64,000 nt of DNA from Mycolicibacterium sphagni. Its GTDB lineage: Bacteria > Actinomycetota > Actinomycetes > Mycobacteriales > Mycobacteriaceae. Made by a program: the position numbers and the translations under genes. Positions 1 through 9,041 of this stretch are shown here, one piece after another. Under the pieces are notes generated by a model. It did no database searches. It was not told where the DNA came from and saw nothing but the letters and a program-made list of their open reading frames with translations. Every line of letters begins with the position of its first letter. The stretch's first letter is position 1. The DNA lies in contig NZ_NOZR01000021.1 in NCBI RefSeq assembly GCF_002250655.1, positions 51,639 through 115,638 of the forward strand, given 5' to 3'.

Positions 1-1
1 C

Positions 2-577
2 GTCCGCGCAATCCTCTTCGCCGGCATGGCCGTCGGCGCCGCACTCGCCGGGGCAGCCACCGCCACGGCCGATCCGATGACGCCAACGCCCACCCCGGTC
101 GTAGGAGATCCGGCAGCAGCCGCACCTGGCCAGCCGGTGTCGGTGCCCGTCGACCCCGCTGCCGCGCCTGCACCTGCACCTCCGCCGCCAGGTGCGCCGC
201 CCTCAGTCCCCGAGATCGCCAACCCGACCTACGGCTCACAAAACGGCGGCGGCGTCCTGGGCAGTCTCAAAGATCTCTGGCATCAGGCCCGCGACCCCTA
301 TTACGGCCCCCAGGACGACGCAGCGGCCAGCGGCTCGGTCGCGCCACCCCCGGGAGCCGGCCCGGCGCCGGCGCTGCCGCCGGGATTCAAGTCGTACACC
401 GCGCCCGGTTCGGAGGCGCCCCCAAGCGACTCCGGCCCGGGTAAACCGCCGCCGGCGGGGACTCCCGCCCTGCCGCCCGGCTACTACTCGATTAGCGGGC
501 CGCCACCGCCCGGCTACGAATTCAATGGATCCGGGCCGGCGGCACCGTCCACACCGGCACCTGCGCCCACGCCCTAG
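2..577 (+). CDS. Pro/Ala-rich secreted protein, 5' end outside the window
   Basis: The reading frame is open from base 2, so the gene starts upstream; the ATG at 26 lies inside the hydrophobic core of a signal peptide (residues VRAILFAGMAVG before an Ala-rich stretch ending ATADP). The mature part is dominated by Pro, Ala and Gly, with two LPPG(F/Y) motifs near the middle and C-terminus and a short aromatic segment (KDLWHQARDPYYG). This composition is typical of mycobacterial cell-wall-associated or secreted proteins. No catalytic motif is visible and I cannot assign a function. It heads a run of four secreted proteins on the same strand. Confidence 0.7.
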   Translation, partial: VRAILFAGMAVGAALAGAATATADPMTPTPTPVVGDPAAAAPGQPVSVPVDPAAAPAPAPPPPGAPPSVPEIANPTYGSQNGGGVLGSLKDLWHQARDPYYGPQDDAAASGSVAPPPGAGPAPALPPGFKSYTAPGSEAPPSDSGPGKPPPAGTPALPPGYYSISGPPPPGYEFNGSGPAAPSTPAPAPTP

Positions 578-693
578 CCGGCCGGCCGGCAGGCTCGATT
601 CGCGCCGCAGCCGGGGGTAACGGATTGCTCGTGCCGTCTTCTGGTTATATTTGCTAAGTATCCGGATGACGTCTGAACGTTGGAGTCGTGCTC

Positions 694-954
694 ATGCCCC
701 TGATCAAAACCGCTGTGACCGCGCTGCTGGTCGCCATCGGACTTGCGGTCGGCGTCGCGCCGGCCAGCGCGGACCCGCCGCCGCCGGACCAGAACGTCGG
801 CGAGGTCGCACCCGACTGGGCCCCGCGCAAGCCGGCCGAGGCGTGGGACGGCCGTCCGGTGGTGTGGACTCATATGTGGGGTGGCCGCTGGGGGGTCTGG
901 ATCAACGATCAGTTCATCACGCTGTCGTCGAACCCGGTCACCAATGGCGGCTGA
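694..954 (+). CDS. small secreted protein
   Basis: About 86 residues with a clear signal peptide (LLVAIGLAVGVAPASA followed by DPPPP). A GGAG at 682-685 sits 8 bases before the ATG at 694, which is why I prefer it over the GTG at 688. The mature region is short, Pro/Trp-rich and ends with a WGGRWGVWINDQF segment. No Cys and no recognisable domain. Likely an exported protein of unknown role in the run of secreted proteins at the start of the window. Confidence 0.65.
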   Translation: MPLIKTAVTALLVAIGLAVGVAPASADPPPPDQNVGEVAPDWAPRKPAEAWDGRPVVWTHMWGGRWGVWINDQFITLSSNPVTNGG

Positions 955-1111
955 CACTTTCGGCCACGAAAGTCTCAACCGTCACAACAGCTGTGGCACG
1001 CCGACCTAGGGTGGATACTGCGATGCGGACCGCTATATAGTTAGTCCGCTTAATGGTTTAGGGATCGCGCCTCTTCGGCGGCACCCGACCGATTTATGGG
1101 GTAGGAGAACG

Positions 1112-1579
1112 ATGACCGGATTGATGAGCCGCGCGAAGCTGGCTGGAATTGCGCTGAGTGCGATGGCGGCCGCTGGTCTCATCTCGGCCGGCCCCGCGGG
1201 CGCCGACGCCAGCGACGACTTTCCGATCCCGCACCGGATCATCATCACCCAGTGCGATGTCGAGCAGTACATGGCCGCCGCGCGCGACACCAGCCCGGTG
1301 TACTTCGAGCGCTACATGATCGACCGCAGCAACCGGCCCGCAGACGTCCAGCAGCTCGCCTTCGACCGCATTCATTGGTTCTTCTCGCTCGACGAGGCCG
1401 GTCGCCGTCAGTACTCCGAGGACACCGCGACCAACGTCTACTACGAGTTCGTCGCGACCCGCTGGGGCAACTGGGCCAAGCTGTTCTTCAACAACAAGGG
1501 CGTCGTCGCCAAAGCCACCGACGTCTGCATGAACTACCCGCCCGGCGACATGTCGGTGTGGAACTGGGTTTCCAGCTAA
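1112..1579 (+). CDS. secreted DUF5078-like protein
   Basis: 155 residues preceded by a good AGGAG at 1103-1107. The first ~31 residues form a signal peptide ending AGPAGADA. The mature domain is rich in aromatic residues and carries two Cys (ITQCDVEQY and TDVCMNYPP) that could form a disulfide, with a central FDRIHWFFSLDEAGRRQ motif followed by WGNWAKLFFNNKG. This pattern resembles a mycobacterial secreted family I know as DUF5078, but the family name is from memory and no function is established. It stands alone between two other secreted-protein genes. Confidence 0.7.
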   Translation: MTGLMSRAKLAGIALSAMAAAGLISAGPAGADASDDFPIPHRIIITQCDVEQYMAAARDTSPVYFERYMIDRSNRPADVQQLAFDRIHWFFSLDEAGRRQYSEDTATNVYYEFVATRWGNWAKLFFNNKGVVAKATDVCMNYPPGDMSVWNWVSS

Positions 1580-1658
1580 TTTTCGGTCGGCAGTAACACA
1601 GCCGTCAATTCCACCTATATACAGGCATCAATACAGATGCCGGATATGCAGGTGGACG

Positions 1659-2210
1659 ATGAAGCAAACTCGACAGACAGTAGCTAACTCAGCGCGTCTC
1701 GGTTACGCCCTCGCAGCGGTGCTGACATGCGCCTCTTTCGGCCTCGCGTCGTCCGCTGCCGCCGACACGGTGCGCGTGCCCTGCGGTGTGCTCGGCCAGA
1801 TTCGCGAAAGCCTCGACGACGACATCAACGCGGGCATCGGCGGTGTGCGAATCGTCATCAGCTCGCCCTACGCGAGTGGGGCTGCGCAGCAGCGCGACAC
1901 CAACGTGAAGCTCGCGATGATCAGTCATGGCGTCCATTACATGGAGGACGTCAATGGGCCCGGCATCATCCCGGGTCTGGCCCCGGCTCTGGTCGACCTT
2001 CACCGAGCCACCGACGACATGAGAGACGCCGTCGGGGCGCTCTTCGTGGTTTCCACCAGCTACGGATCCGGCTTCGCGTACGGGGGCTATCCGACGGTGT
2101 CCAATGCCTGGCCGCAACCGTCGACCTGGACCGCCATCGACTACGCCGACCAGAAGAAGGACGCCATCTACGCGCTGGTGAACGGCCTTCAGCCCACCTG
2201 CGCGCCCTAG
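1659..2210 (+). CDS. secreted hypothetical protein
   Basis: 183 residues with an N-terminal signal peptide (ALAAVLTCASFGLASSAAADT). A Cys soon after the cleavage site (RVPCGVLGQ) and one three residues from the end (PTCAP) could pair. The mature part contains GIGGVRIVISSPYASGAAQQRD and a Gly/Tyr-rich GSGFAYGGYPTVS segment. I do not recognise the family. It ends four bases before the convergent FKBP gene, so the two transcripts meet tail to tail. Confidence 0.65.
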   Translation: MKQTRQTVANSARLGYALAAVLTCASFGLASSAAADTVRVPCGVLGQIRESLDDDINAGIGGVRIVISSPYASGAAQQRDTNVKLAMISHGVHYMEDVNGPGIIPGLAPALVDLHRATDDMRDAVGALFVVSTSYGSGFAYGGYPTVSNAWPQPSTWTAIDYADQKKDAIYALVNGLQPTCAP

Positions 2211-2214
2211 ACGG

Positions 2215-2838
2215 TCAGTTCGCGCTGAGGATCTTGATGGCGAACACCAGCGTGTCGCCGGGCAGAATCCCCGCCCGGGGCTGACCTTGCGGGTAGCCGT
2301 CGGCGGAGACCATGGCGACCGCGACCGTCGAGCCCACCGTCTGGCCCGCGATGGCCTTCTGGAAGCCCGGCACCACACCGTCGAGCGAGAAGTCAGCCGG
2401 TTCGCCGCGCTGATAGCTGCTGTCGAACACGGTTCCGTCGCGACCGTTCACACCCATGTAGCAGACCGAAACCGAGGCCGTCGGCGCGACAACGGGCCCT
2501 GTACCGGCCTGCAGCGTGTGCACCTGAGTCGCGGTGACGCTGAACGGCGCGGTGACCGTGACGACCGGCGCAGCCGTATCGGTGGATCCGGTGACCGCGA
2601 CGCTGCCGGTCGCACCGGGCAAGGTCCACTGGGGAGTTCCCGGGTTCGCCGGAGGCGCGGTCGGGCAAGTGGCATCAGGGCCGGCCGCCTGGGTCACCGA
2701 GGACGCGACGGCCGAGGCAGAGGAGTTCTTGCCGGCCGTCGGAGCAGCGGTATCAGAGCCGCACGCAGCCAGAGTCATGGCGAATGCCGTGGCACACGCG
2801 CCGGCGGCGACGGCAGAAGACACGCGAGAGAAGTTCAC
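2215..2838 (-). CDS. FKBP-type peptidyl-prolyl isomerase lipoprotein
   Basis: 207 residues. A lipobox (TLAAC-G) ends the signal peptide, so the protein should be anchored to the outer face of the cytoplasmic membrane. After a low-complexity Ala/Ser/Thr linker, residues ~110-205 match the FKBP fold: VCYMGVNGRDGTVFDSSYQRGEPADFSLDGVVPGFQKAIAG is the FKBP consensus, though broken up here by no gap, and PRAGILPGDTLVFAIKIL is the closing strand. Role: cis-trans isomerisation of prolyl bonds in exported proteins. Divergent from pepD, another extracytoplasmic protein-quality gene, with 148 bp between the starts. Confidence 0.85.
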   Translation of the reverse strand: MNFSRVSSAVAAGACATAFAMTLAACGSDTAAPTAGKNSSASAVASSVTQAAGPDATCPTAPPANPGTPQWTLPGATGSVAVTGSTDTAAPVVTVTAPFSVTATQVHTLQAGTGPVVAPTASVSVCYMGVNGRDGTVFDSSYQRGEPADFSLDGVVPGFQKAIAGQTVGSTVAVAMVSADGYPQGQPRAGILPGDTLVFAIKILSAN

Positions 2839-2986
2839 CGCCTTAAGCTACAGGCGAACGCGCCAGCAAAAGTCTTGGGTTGCACCGAACTGTTTCTCAG
2901 CAAAGCTTCAGACGCCAAAGGCAAACTTTCCTCAGGCGCCACACGGCGCACACGTGTCTCGTGACGAGAAAGAGAAACTGAACGCG

Positions 2987-4492
2987 ATGAACTACAGGCC
3001 AGAGAACTTGCCGCCGGAGAACCATTACCAGTGGCAGTCAAACGACCATTCTGATCAGGATAAATCGCGTCAGTGGAGCCAGTGGGGCCAGACCGGTTAT
3101 CAGCCGCACTACACCCCTTCCGGCGGCGAGCAAATGTACCCGCCGCCTTACGAATCTCGCACGAAGTCGGGGAGACCTGCATCACAGCAAATGACTCGGC
3201 AACGGACGAAGTCGCGGGTGGGCGTGTTGGTGTGCGGCACCGCGGCAATCGCGATGGTCGCGGGCGCCGCCGGTGCGGTTGCCCTGGTCGATCACTCGGG
3301 CGCCACCGTGCCCAGCGCTCAACCCGCACCCGTCGGGACAGGATCGCCATTGGCGAAGACAGGACCCGTCTCGAACCAGCCATCCACCGCTGCACCCGCA
3401 GGGACGGTCGAACAGGTGTCGGCCAAGGTGCTGCCCAGTGTCGTGAAGATCCAGATCACCACCGGACAGGGACGCGAGGAAGGATCGGGCATCATCCTGA
3501 GCGCCGACGGACTGATCCTGACCAACAACCACGTGGTGGCCGCGGCCGCGCAGGGCAGCCAGCAGCCGATGGCGTCGCAGGCCGGGCCCGGCGGTCAGTT
3601 CCCGGGCTTGCCGCGTGGCATGTTCCCCGGCGGCCAGCTGCCGGGTCAGATGGACGGACCCGACGCCCAGGATCCGAGTGACGGCCCAAGCGCCGGCCCG
3701 TCGGGTCAGAGCGCCGGCGGAATGAAGGCCACCGTGACGTTCTCCGACGGCCGCACGGTGCCGTTCACGGTCGTCGGCGCCGATCCCGCCGACGATATCG
3801 CGGTGGTTCGGGCGCAGAACGTCTCCGGCCTCACCCCGATCAGCATCGGTTCGTCGCAGGATCTGAAGGTCGGTCAGAACGTCGTCGCGATCGGCTCGCC
3901 GTTGGGCCTGCAGGGCACCGTGACGACGGGCATCATCAGCTCGCTCGATCGCCCGGTCGCGACTGGCGACGACCAGACCGGCCAGCATTCGGTGATGAGT
4001 GCCATCCAGACCGACGCGGCGATCAACCCCGGTAACTCCGGTGGAGCGTTGGTGGACATGAACGGCAATCTGATCGGCGTGAACTCCGCGATCGCATCCC
4101 TTGGCGGCGGCCAGGATTCGCAGGGCGGCAGTCAGGCCGGTTCGATCGGCCTCGGCTTCGCCATCCCGGTAGATCAGGCCAAACGCATTGCCGATGAACT
4201 GATCTCCACCGGCACCGTCCAGCACGCCTCGCTCGGAGTCCAGCTCAGCTCGGACGACAGCAACCAGGGCGCGCTCGTCGCAGGAGTCGCCGATGGCAGC
4301 CCGGCCGCGACAGCGGGCGTGCCGAAGGGTGCGGTGATCACCAAGGTCGACAGCAAGCTGATCGACGGACCGGAATCGCTTGTCGCCGCGATTCATTCCA
4401 AGGCGCCGGGTGACAACGTCGCCGTGACCTTCAACGACCCGTCAGGCGCCTCGCACACCGTGCAGGTCACCCTGGGCCAGATGCAGTCCTGA
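2987..4492 (+). CDS. pepD: PepD/HtrA-type membrane serine protease with PDZ domain
   Basis: 501 residues from the ATG at 2987; the frame is open upstream but only this start gives the usual PepD layout. Residues 1-75 are hydrophilic, Gln/Pro/Tyr-rich and cytoplasmic; one transmembrane segment follows (~78-103). The trypsin-like domain carries the triad His182 (TNNHVV), Asp270 (DDIAVV) and Ser351 (PGNSGGALVD). A Gly/Pro-rich insert lies between His and Asp. A C-terminal PDZ domain spans ~405-495. It matches M. tuberculosis PepD (Rv0983), an envelope-stress protease. The mprAB genes that precede pepD in M. tuberculosis are absent here; an FKBP lipoprotein is divergent instead. Transcription probably ends at the hairpin at 4537-4578. 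Confidence 0.88.
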   Translation: MNYRPENLPPENHYQWQSNDHSDQDKSRQWSQWGQTGYQPHYTPSGGEQMYPPPYESRTKSGRPASQQMTRQRTKSRVGVLVCGTAAIAMVAGAAGAVALVDHSGATVPSAQPAPVGTGSPLAKTGPVSNQPSTAAPAGTVEQVSAKVLPSVVKIQITTGQGREEGSGIILSADGLILTNNHVVAAAAQGSQQPMASQAGPGGQFPGLPRGMFPGGQLPGQMDGPDAQDPSDGPSAGPSGQSAGGMKATVTFSDGRTVPFTVVGADPADDIAVVRAQNVSGLTPISIGSSQDLKVGQNVVAIGSPLGLQGTVTTGIISSLDRPVATGDDQTGQHSVMSAIQTDAAINPGNSGGALVDMNGNLIGVNSAIASLGGGQDSQGGSQAGSIGLGFAIPVDQAKRIADELISTGTVQHASLGVQLSSDDSNQGALVAGVADGSPAATAGVPKGAVITKVDSKLIDGPESLVAAIHSKAPGDNVAVTFNDPSGASHTVQVTLGQMQS

Positions 4493-4536
4493 AACACTCT
4501 GGTACTCAGGTAATTCGGGTCGCGTTCCCTGATCCG

Positions 4537-4578
4537 AAACGGGCGGTAGCTATAGTCCCTCAGCTACCGCCCGTTTTT
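4537..4578 (+). terminator. intrinsic terminator after pepD
   Basis: A perfect 15-bp inverted repeat: left arm 4537-4551 (AAACGGGCGGTAGCT), 10-base loop, right arm 4562-4576, continuing into a T run (GTTTTTG). Canonical hairpin plus U-tract terminators are uncommon in mycobacteria, so this one stands out. It lies 45 bases after the pepD stop and ends 22 bases before the ATG of the next gene, so it insulates that gene or attenuates readthrough into it. Confidence 0.85.
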
Positions 4579-4599
4579 GCGACAGCAGGGAGACCGCTC

Positions 4600-5070
4600 A
4601 TGAACCGCACCGCCCGCCGGCTCGGCGCCGCCGTCGTACTCGCAGGCGTTGCCGCCGTGAGCCTGCCGGGCTGCTCGCCGTCCGGGTCGTCCACGAGCGC
4701 GTCCTCCACCACGACGACGGCGACGACGAACGCACCGGCGTCCTCGGCGACGGCGCCGGTAGCCGACTGCACCAAGGCGGGTCTGGCTGACGCCGCCACC
4801 AAAGCCGTTCAGGCGGTGGCCAAGGACAATCTCTACCGGATCGACGACGTGAAGTGCGCCGACGCTTGGGCGGTGACCAGTGGGTTGTGGTCCAGCAAGG
4901 CCAATCCCGACATGGGCGCACCCAGCACACTGGTGTTCCAGCAACAGGGCACCCAGTGGGTCGGCCAGGACAAGCAGAAGGTCTGTGGCACAAACGCATC
5001 GACCACGCCGGCGCCCGCAGACGCCAAGATTCCCGCCGCGCTCTACGAATTCGGCTGTCTCACCGGATAA
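4600..5070 (+). CDS. small lipoprotein of unknown function
   Basis: 156 residues. Signal peptide with lipobox (SLPGC-S at about residues 22-26), then a Ser/Thr/Ala linker of ~35 residues and a small globular domain (DCTKAGLADAATKAVQ... to the C-terminus) containing four Cys, two of them in KVCGTN and FGCLTG. The pattern resembles mycobacterial LppX-like small lipoproteins only in general organisation. A run-on start is excluded by the terminator just upstream; GGGAGA precedes the ATG. Function unknown. Confidence 0.75.
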   Translation: MNRTARRLGAAVVLAGVAAVSLPGCSPSGSSTSASSTTTTATTNAPASSATAPVADCTKAGLADAATKAVQAVAKDNLYRIDDVKCADAWAVTSGLWSSKANPDMGAPSTLVFQQQGTQWVGQDKQKVCGTNASTTPAPADAKIPAALYEFGCLTG

Positions 5071-5214
5071 CCGGGCCCCATTTGCCACAGCGCGGGCGGA
5101 CTTCGATCAGACTGTGGACAACAGTCAGTGGTCCCAGTCGACGCCGGATGGGAACGCACCCAGCTCTGCCCTGATTTCCCGCATCCACGCGGGCAGCAGG
5201 CCGTACGGCGCCCG

Positions 5215-6066
5215 TCAGCGGGCAGGCAGGAACACGTCGTTCAGGGTGACGGTCCGCAGGCTGCGCGCGCGGATGATGTCGACGAGCTGTCCGTAGACAT
5301 GAGTCACCGGCAGGTGGTTGAGGTGGCCCAGGACGATCATCTGGGGCGTGAAGTATTGGTCGGCCATCTTGACGATGTAGTCCTCGGTGATCACCGTGGA
5401 GTCGGCCAACGATCCCGACCACAGTGTCGGAACGGTGTAGCCCAGGTCGGCCGCGACGGCAGCCACCGTCGAATTGTGCCTGCCGTACGGCGGCCGGAAG
5501 TAGGGCGCGGCATCGACCCCGTAGGTGTTCTTCACGAAGTGATCGTTGCGGGCCAGTTCGTCGCGGATGGTCGACGTCGACACCTTGGTGAGGTCGGGAT
5601 GCGACCACGTGTGGTTGCCGAGCTGGATCTGCCCTGAATCGACCAGCGGACGCAGTTGGTCGCGGTTGTCGGTCCAGGAGCGGTACACGCCGTTGAGGAA
5701 GAACGTCAGTCGAACACCGGTGTCGCGCGAGAACCGGATGTAGAGCGCCACCACCTCGCTGCTCACGCCGTCATCGACGGTGAGAGCCATCGTGTTGCCG
5801 TGCGCCGGCAGCTGGCTCAGCACACCCCCGCCGGGTAGGCGCACGCGTTGGCTGCGGTCGGGAGGCGGCAGCAGAGCCGGCGTCGGTGTCGCGGCTGCCA
5901 GCACGGGGGAAGGCGACGGTGGGGCCGGAGAGATGCCGGCGAATGGGCGCACCGGCCGGTCATAGATCCAGTCTGCTGCGGTGAGAGTTCCGCCGGCCAC
6001 CACGGTCGCGGCGAGCAACAACAACCGACGCCGGCTCACGTCGCCCATGCTCATCGCCCTCGTCAT
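5215..6066 (-). CDS. Tat-exported polysaccharide deacetylase (NodB homology)
   Basis: 283 residues from the ATG at 6066. A twin-arginine signal (SRRRLLLLAATVVAGG) directs export. After a Pro/Ala linker the NodB domain shows motif 1 (ALTVDDG, metal-binding second Asp), motif 2 (GNHTWSH, two His ligands) and motif 3 (YFRPPYGRHN). Expected to remove acetyl or acyl groups from a cell-wall or capsular polysaccharide with a divalent metal. Typical CE4 length. The reading frame continues open for 30 codons past the TGA with protein-like sequence (see findings). Confidence 0.85.
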   Translation of the reverse strand: MTRAMSMGDVSRRRLLLLAATVVAGGTLTAADWIYDRPVRPFAGISPAPPSPSPVLAAATPTPALLPPPDRSQRVRLPGGGVLSQLPAHGNTMALTVDDGVSSEVVALYIRFSRDTGVRLTFFLNGVYRSWTDNRDQLRPLVDSGQIQLGNHTWSHPDLTKVSTSTIRDELARNDHFVKNTYGVDAAPYFRPPYGRHNSTVAAVAADLGYTVPTLWSGSLADSTVITEDYIVKMADQYFTPQMIVLGHLNHLPVTHVYGQLVDIIRARSLRTVTLNDVFLPAR

Positions 6067-6257
6067 GGCCTTTCTGCGCCGCACGTGGCGTGCGGTGGCG
6101 GCGTGCACGCTAGCAGGCCAAGGCAAACATCTGCGGGTTCTCTTGCCGCGTGACGTTCAGACCAGCAGCTGGCTGCGCAAAAATCACCGGGAACCAAAGG
6201 CAAGATGCATGCTGGGGATAAGTTGGGCGGCAGTGAACGCAAAGGAGCGTGGTGGTC

Positions 6258-7181
6258 ATGCAGGTCTCTATGTTCGGGCAACTGAGCGGATCGGGCTTTG
6301 AGTCACCGATCGACGCGACGATCGCCAACCTCGCGATGTTGCGCGACGAGGGCTTCAAACGGGTATGGATGAGCCAATTGCCTTACGAGCCAGACCTTCT
6401 CACGGTGTTGGCGATCGCATTACATGAGGTCGACACGATCGAGGTGGCCAGCGCGGTAGTACCCATCCAGAACCTGCATCCGATGCTGATGGCGCAGCGC
6501 GCACTCACACTGAGCCTCGCCTCCGGTGGCCGGTTCATTCTCGGACTGGGTATGACGCATCAGGCGGTGACGGAGGGCATGTGGGGCATTCCGTGGGACA
6601 AGCCGGTGCGCCGGCTGAACGAATACCTCGACGGACTGCTGCCGCTGCTGGCCGGTGAACCCGTCAATGCGGCGGGGGAGACGGCCACCACGCGCGGAGC
6701 ACTGATGATCCCTGGGGCGCCGGCGCCCCAGGTCTACATCGCGGCACTGGGTCCGCAATTGCTCAGGATCGCGGGCCGCCGTACGGCGGGCACCTGCACG
6801 TGGATGACCGGACCGAAAACGCTCGCAGAGCACGTGGGACCAGCGCTGCGGCAGGCGGCAGCCGACGCCGGACGGGAGGGCGCCGTGCGCGTTGCGGCGT
6901 CACTGCCGATCAGCGTCACCGACGATGTCGACGCCGCACGAAAGCAGGCGGCCGAGCAGTTCGCCATGTACGGACAGTTGCCGTCGTACCGCGCAATGCT
7001 CGATCGCGAGGGCTATGCGGGGCCGGAGGATGCCGCCATCATCGGCGACGAGGACACCGTCCGGGGACGCCTCGACGAGCTGCGAGATGCGGGTGTCGAC
7101 GAGTATGTGGCCGCGCCGTTCGATCCATCCCCCGAGGGCCGGTCCCGCACACGGACGTTGCTCCGAGCGTACGACTCCTAG
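6258..7181 (+). CDS. LLM-class F420-dependent oxidoreductase
   Basis: About 307 residues of luciferase-like TIM barrel. AAAGGAG at 6241-6247 is 10 bases before the ATG at 6258; GTGs at 6249 and 6252 are alternatives. Diagnostic features are the N-terminal VSMFGQLSGSGFE strand, ALHEVDTIEVASAVVPIQNLHPMLMAQRALTLSLASGGRFILGLGMTHQ (split here only for description: the TIEVASAVVPIQ and RFILGLG strands) and the C-terminal DTVRGRLDELRDAGVDE helix typical of mycobacterial F420 enzymes. Substrate unknown. It converges with the AraC gene, overlapping by 4 bp at the stops. Confidence 0.82.
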   Translation: MQVSMFGQLSGSGFESPIDATIANLAMLRDEGFKRVWMSQLPYEPDLLTVLAIALHEVDTIEVASAVVPIQNLHPMLMAQRALTLSLASGGRFILGLGMTHQAVTEGMWGIPWDKPVRRLNEYLDGLLPLLAGEPVNAAGETATTRGALMIPGAPAPQVYIAALGPQLLRIAGRRTAGTCTWMTGPKTLAEHVGPALRQAAADAGREGAVRVAASLPISVTDDVDAARKQAAEQFAMYGQLPSYRAMLDREGYAGPEDAAIIGDEDTVRGRLDELRDAGVDEYVAAPFDPSPEGRSRTRTLLRAYDS

Positions 7182-8086
7182 GCGAGCGCTGCCCTGCGCC
7201 ATCGTCCCGGACTCATCCCGGTCGAGGCGGCGAAACTTCGCGTGAAATGGCTCTGGTCGCAGAAGCCACACGTCAAGGCGATTTCGGCGAGCGAGACCTC
7301 GTCGTCACGGAGGAGAGCTTTCGCCCGCTCGATCCGCTGACGGATCAGCCATCGGTGCGGTGCCTCGCCGACGCTGGCACGAAAAGCCCTGCTGAACCGT
7401 GAGGGAGACAATCCGCACTCCCGCGCGATATCTGCGAGCCGAATGCTTCCCGAAAGGTCGCTCACCAGAAGCTCTTTAGCGCGTTGCGTCTGCCGCCGCG
7501 TGAGTCCATGGATGGTCGGAGCCTGCGAGCGAGCCAGCCCACCATAGGTGGAGGCGACGTGATGCCCAACCGCCAGCATGAGGTGGTCGATGACGACCTG
7601 ACTCACGCGGGCGGGCGCCGTGAACAGCGGAAGCAGTGCCTCAGCCATGCTGCGCAGGAACCTGTCCGCATGGCTGACGCCTGGCTGATAACGGAGCTCC
7701 TGAATCCGCGGAACCTCGGCGTCATCGGCGAGTGTATGAAGAGCGCTTGTCGGCAGGTAGAAGTGAACCGAATGGAACGCGCTGTTGAGGTGGAACGTGG
7801 GCTTGCGCTTGACGTCGTAGATGATGGTGTCGCCAGGGCGCAGGGTGGAAACCGGTGCGGCTCTGCCATTCTCCCAGTATTCGTAGCGCTCGAACAGTTG
7901 GAAGTGCACGCCAAGCACGAAGGCATCCTCTTCCGCGGGCGGCGTGGACAGAACAAACTCTGGTTCGTCGTAGCGCAATTCGGTCACCGCGAGGGTGGAC
8001 TTGGGCAGCGCTTGCGATGCGAACGAACTCGCTTGCGCCTTCAATCGCCTGCCGAATGCGTCGCCGTAGCTGTCGCTGTTTGACAT
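7178..8086 (-). CDS. AraC family transcriptional regulator
   Basis: 302 residues from the ATG at 8086 (a TTG six bases upstream is possible). Residues ~1-190 form a cupin-like sensory part (FQLFERYEYWENGR, PGDTIIYDVKRKP). The C-terminal ~105 residues hold two helix-turn-helix motifs: GSIRLADIARECGLSPSRFSRAFRASVG and SLAEIALTCGFCDQSHFTRSFAAS, the classic XylS/AraC signature, ending TGMSPGRWRR. It is divergent from the SDR gene at 8267 with a 180-bp gap, so it probably regulates that gene. Confidence 0.85.
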   Translation of the reverse strand: MSNSDSYGDAFGRRLKAQASSFASQALPKSTLAVTELRYDEPEFVLSTPPAEEDAFVLGVHFQLFERYEYWENGRAAPVSTLRPGDTIIYDVKRKPTFHLNSAFHSVHFYLPTSALHTLADDAEVPRIQELRYQPGVSHADRFLRSMAEALLPLFTAPARVSQVVIDHLMLAVGHHVASTYGGLARSQAPTIHGLTRRQTQRAKELLVSDLSGSIRLADIARECGLSPSRFSRAFRASVGEAPHRWLIRQRIERAKALLRDDEVSLAEIALTCGFCDQSHFTRSFAASTGMSPGRWRRAALA

Positions 8087-8266
8087 CCGCAACCTTCAGG
8101 TTCCCTGGGAACTGTTCCCGCCTGGCGCCGTTGATGCGCTCGCCGGCAGTTTTGTCCAAATCCTAGTCGTTTCGTAAAAGACCGCACGGGGACCGCAGGA
8201 GATATTCGATCCGTGCCAGCCTGTCGCTGTGCGCGACTCATCGCTGCTACCTCGAAAGTGCCTGCT

Positions 8267-9007
8267 ATGTCTGATCTCAACGGCAAGGTAGCCCTCGTCA
8301 CGGGAGCCTCCCGCGGCATCGGCGCCGCTATTGCCAAGCGTCTCGCCTCTGACGGCGCCACCGTGGCGATCACCTATTCCAAGGGGGCCGAGGGCGCCGC
8401 TCGCGTCGTAAACGACATCGAGTCGGGTGGAGGCACTGCCATCGCAATCCAGGCCGACGCAACCGATGCCGCCGCCGTGCGGGCGGCGGTGGAGACCATC
8501 ATCTCGGCCTTCGGGAAGCTCGACATTCTGGTCAACAACGCCGGCACTGCGATTCCGAAACCGTTCGAGGAAGCCACGCTGGAGGAACTCGACAGGGTCA
8601 TCGATGTGAACGTGCGCGGCGTGTTCATCGCGACGCAAGCCGCGCTCAAACATCTCTCGCAGGGCGGCCGGATCATCTCGATCGGATCGTGCGTCGGCGA
8701 GAGAATGATGACTCCCGGCCTGGTGGCGTATTCGGCGACAAAGGGAGCGGTCAAAATGTTCACCCAAGGGCTGGCCCGTGAAGTGGGCCCGCGCGGCATC
8801 ACCGTGAACAACATCCAGCCAGGTCCCATCGACACGGACCTCAATCCGGCGTCGGACGAGTGGGCCGAACCACAGCTCGCGGCGACAGCCCTCCAGCGCT
8901 ACGGGCATGTCGACGACATTGCGCCGTTGGTCAGCTTCATCGCGGGACCCGAGTCGAGCTACATCACAGGCGCGAACCTCACCGTGGACGGCGGCACCAA
9001 CGCCTGA
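8267..9007 (+). CDS. short-chain dehydrogenase/reductase (FabG-like)
   Basis: 246 residues, classical SDR. TGASRGIG (residues ~12-19) is the Rossmann nucleotide loop, NNAG the structural motif, Ser in SIGSCVG plus YSATK the catalytic Ser-Tyr-Lys set, and TVNNIQPGPIDTDL the usual post-catalytic loop. The C-terminus YITGANLTVDGGTNA is standard. The absence of Asp after beta-2 (AITYSKG) suggests NADP(H). Substrate unknown. The adjacent divergent AraC regulator suggests inducible expression. Confidence 0.87.
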   Translation: MSDLNGKVALVTGASRGIGAAIAKRLASDGATVAITYSKGAEGAARVVNDIESGGGTAIAIQADATDAAAVRAAVETIISAFGKLDILVNNAGTAIPKPFEEATLEELDRVIDVNVRGVFIATQAALKHLSQGGRIISIGSCVGERMMTPGLVAYSATKGAVKMFTQGLAREVGPRGITVNNIQPGPIDTDLNPASDEWAEPQLAATALQRYGHVDDIAPLVSFIAGPESSYITGANLTVDGGTNA

Positions 9008-9041
9008 CGGCGCCGGTCCGCGTCCAGGTTCCCGGAGTCAT

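Noticed and set aside
2534..2986. Longer start for pepD
   Set aside because: The open frame extends upstream across the divergent FKBP gene; only the ATG at 2987 gives the expected PepD N-terminus.
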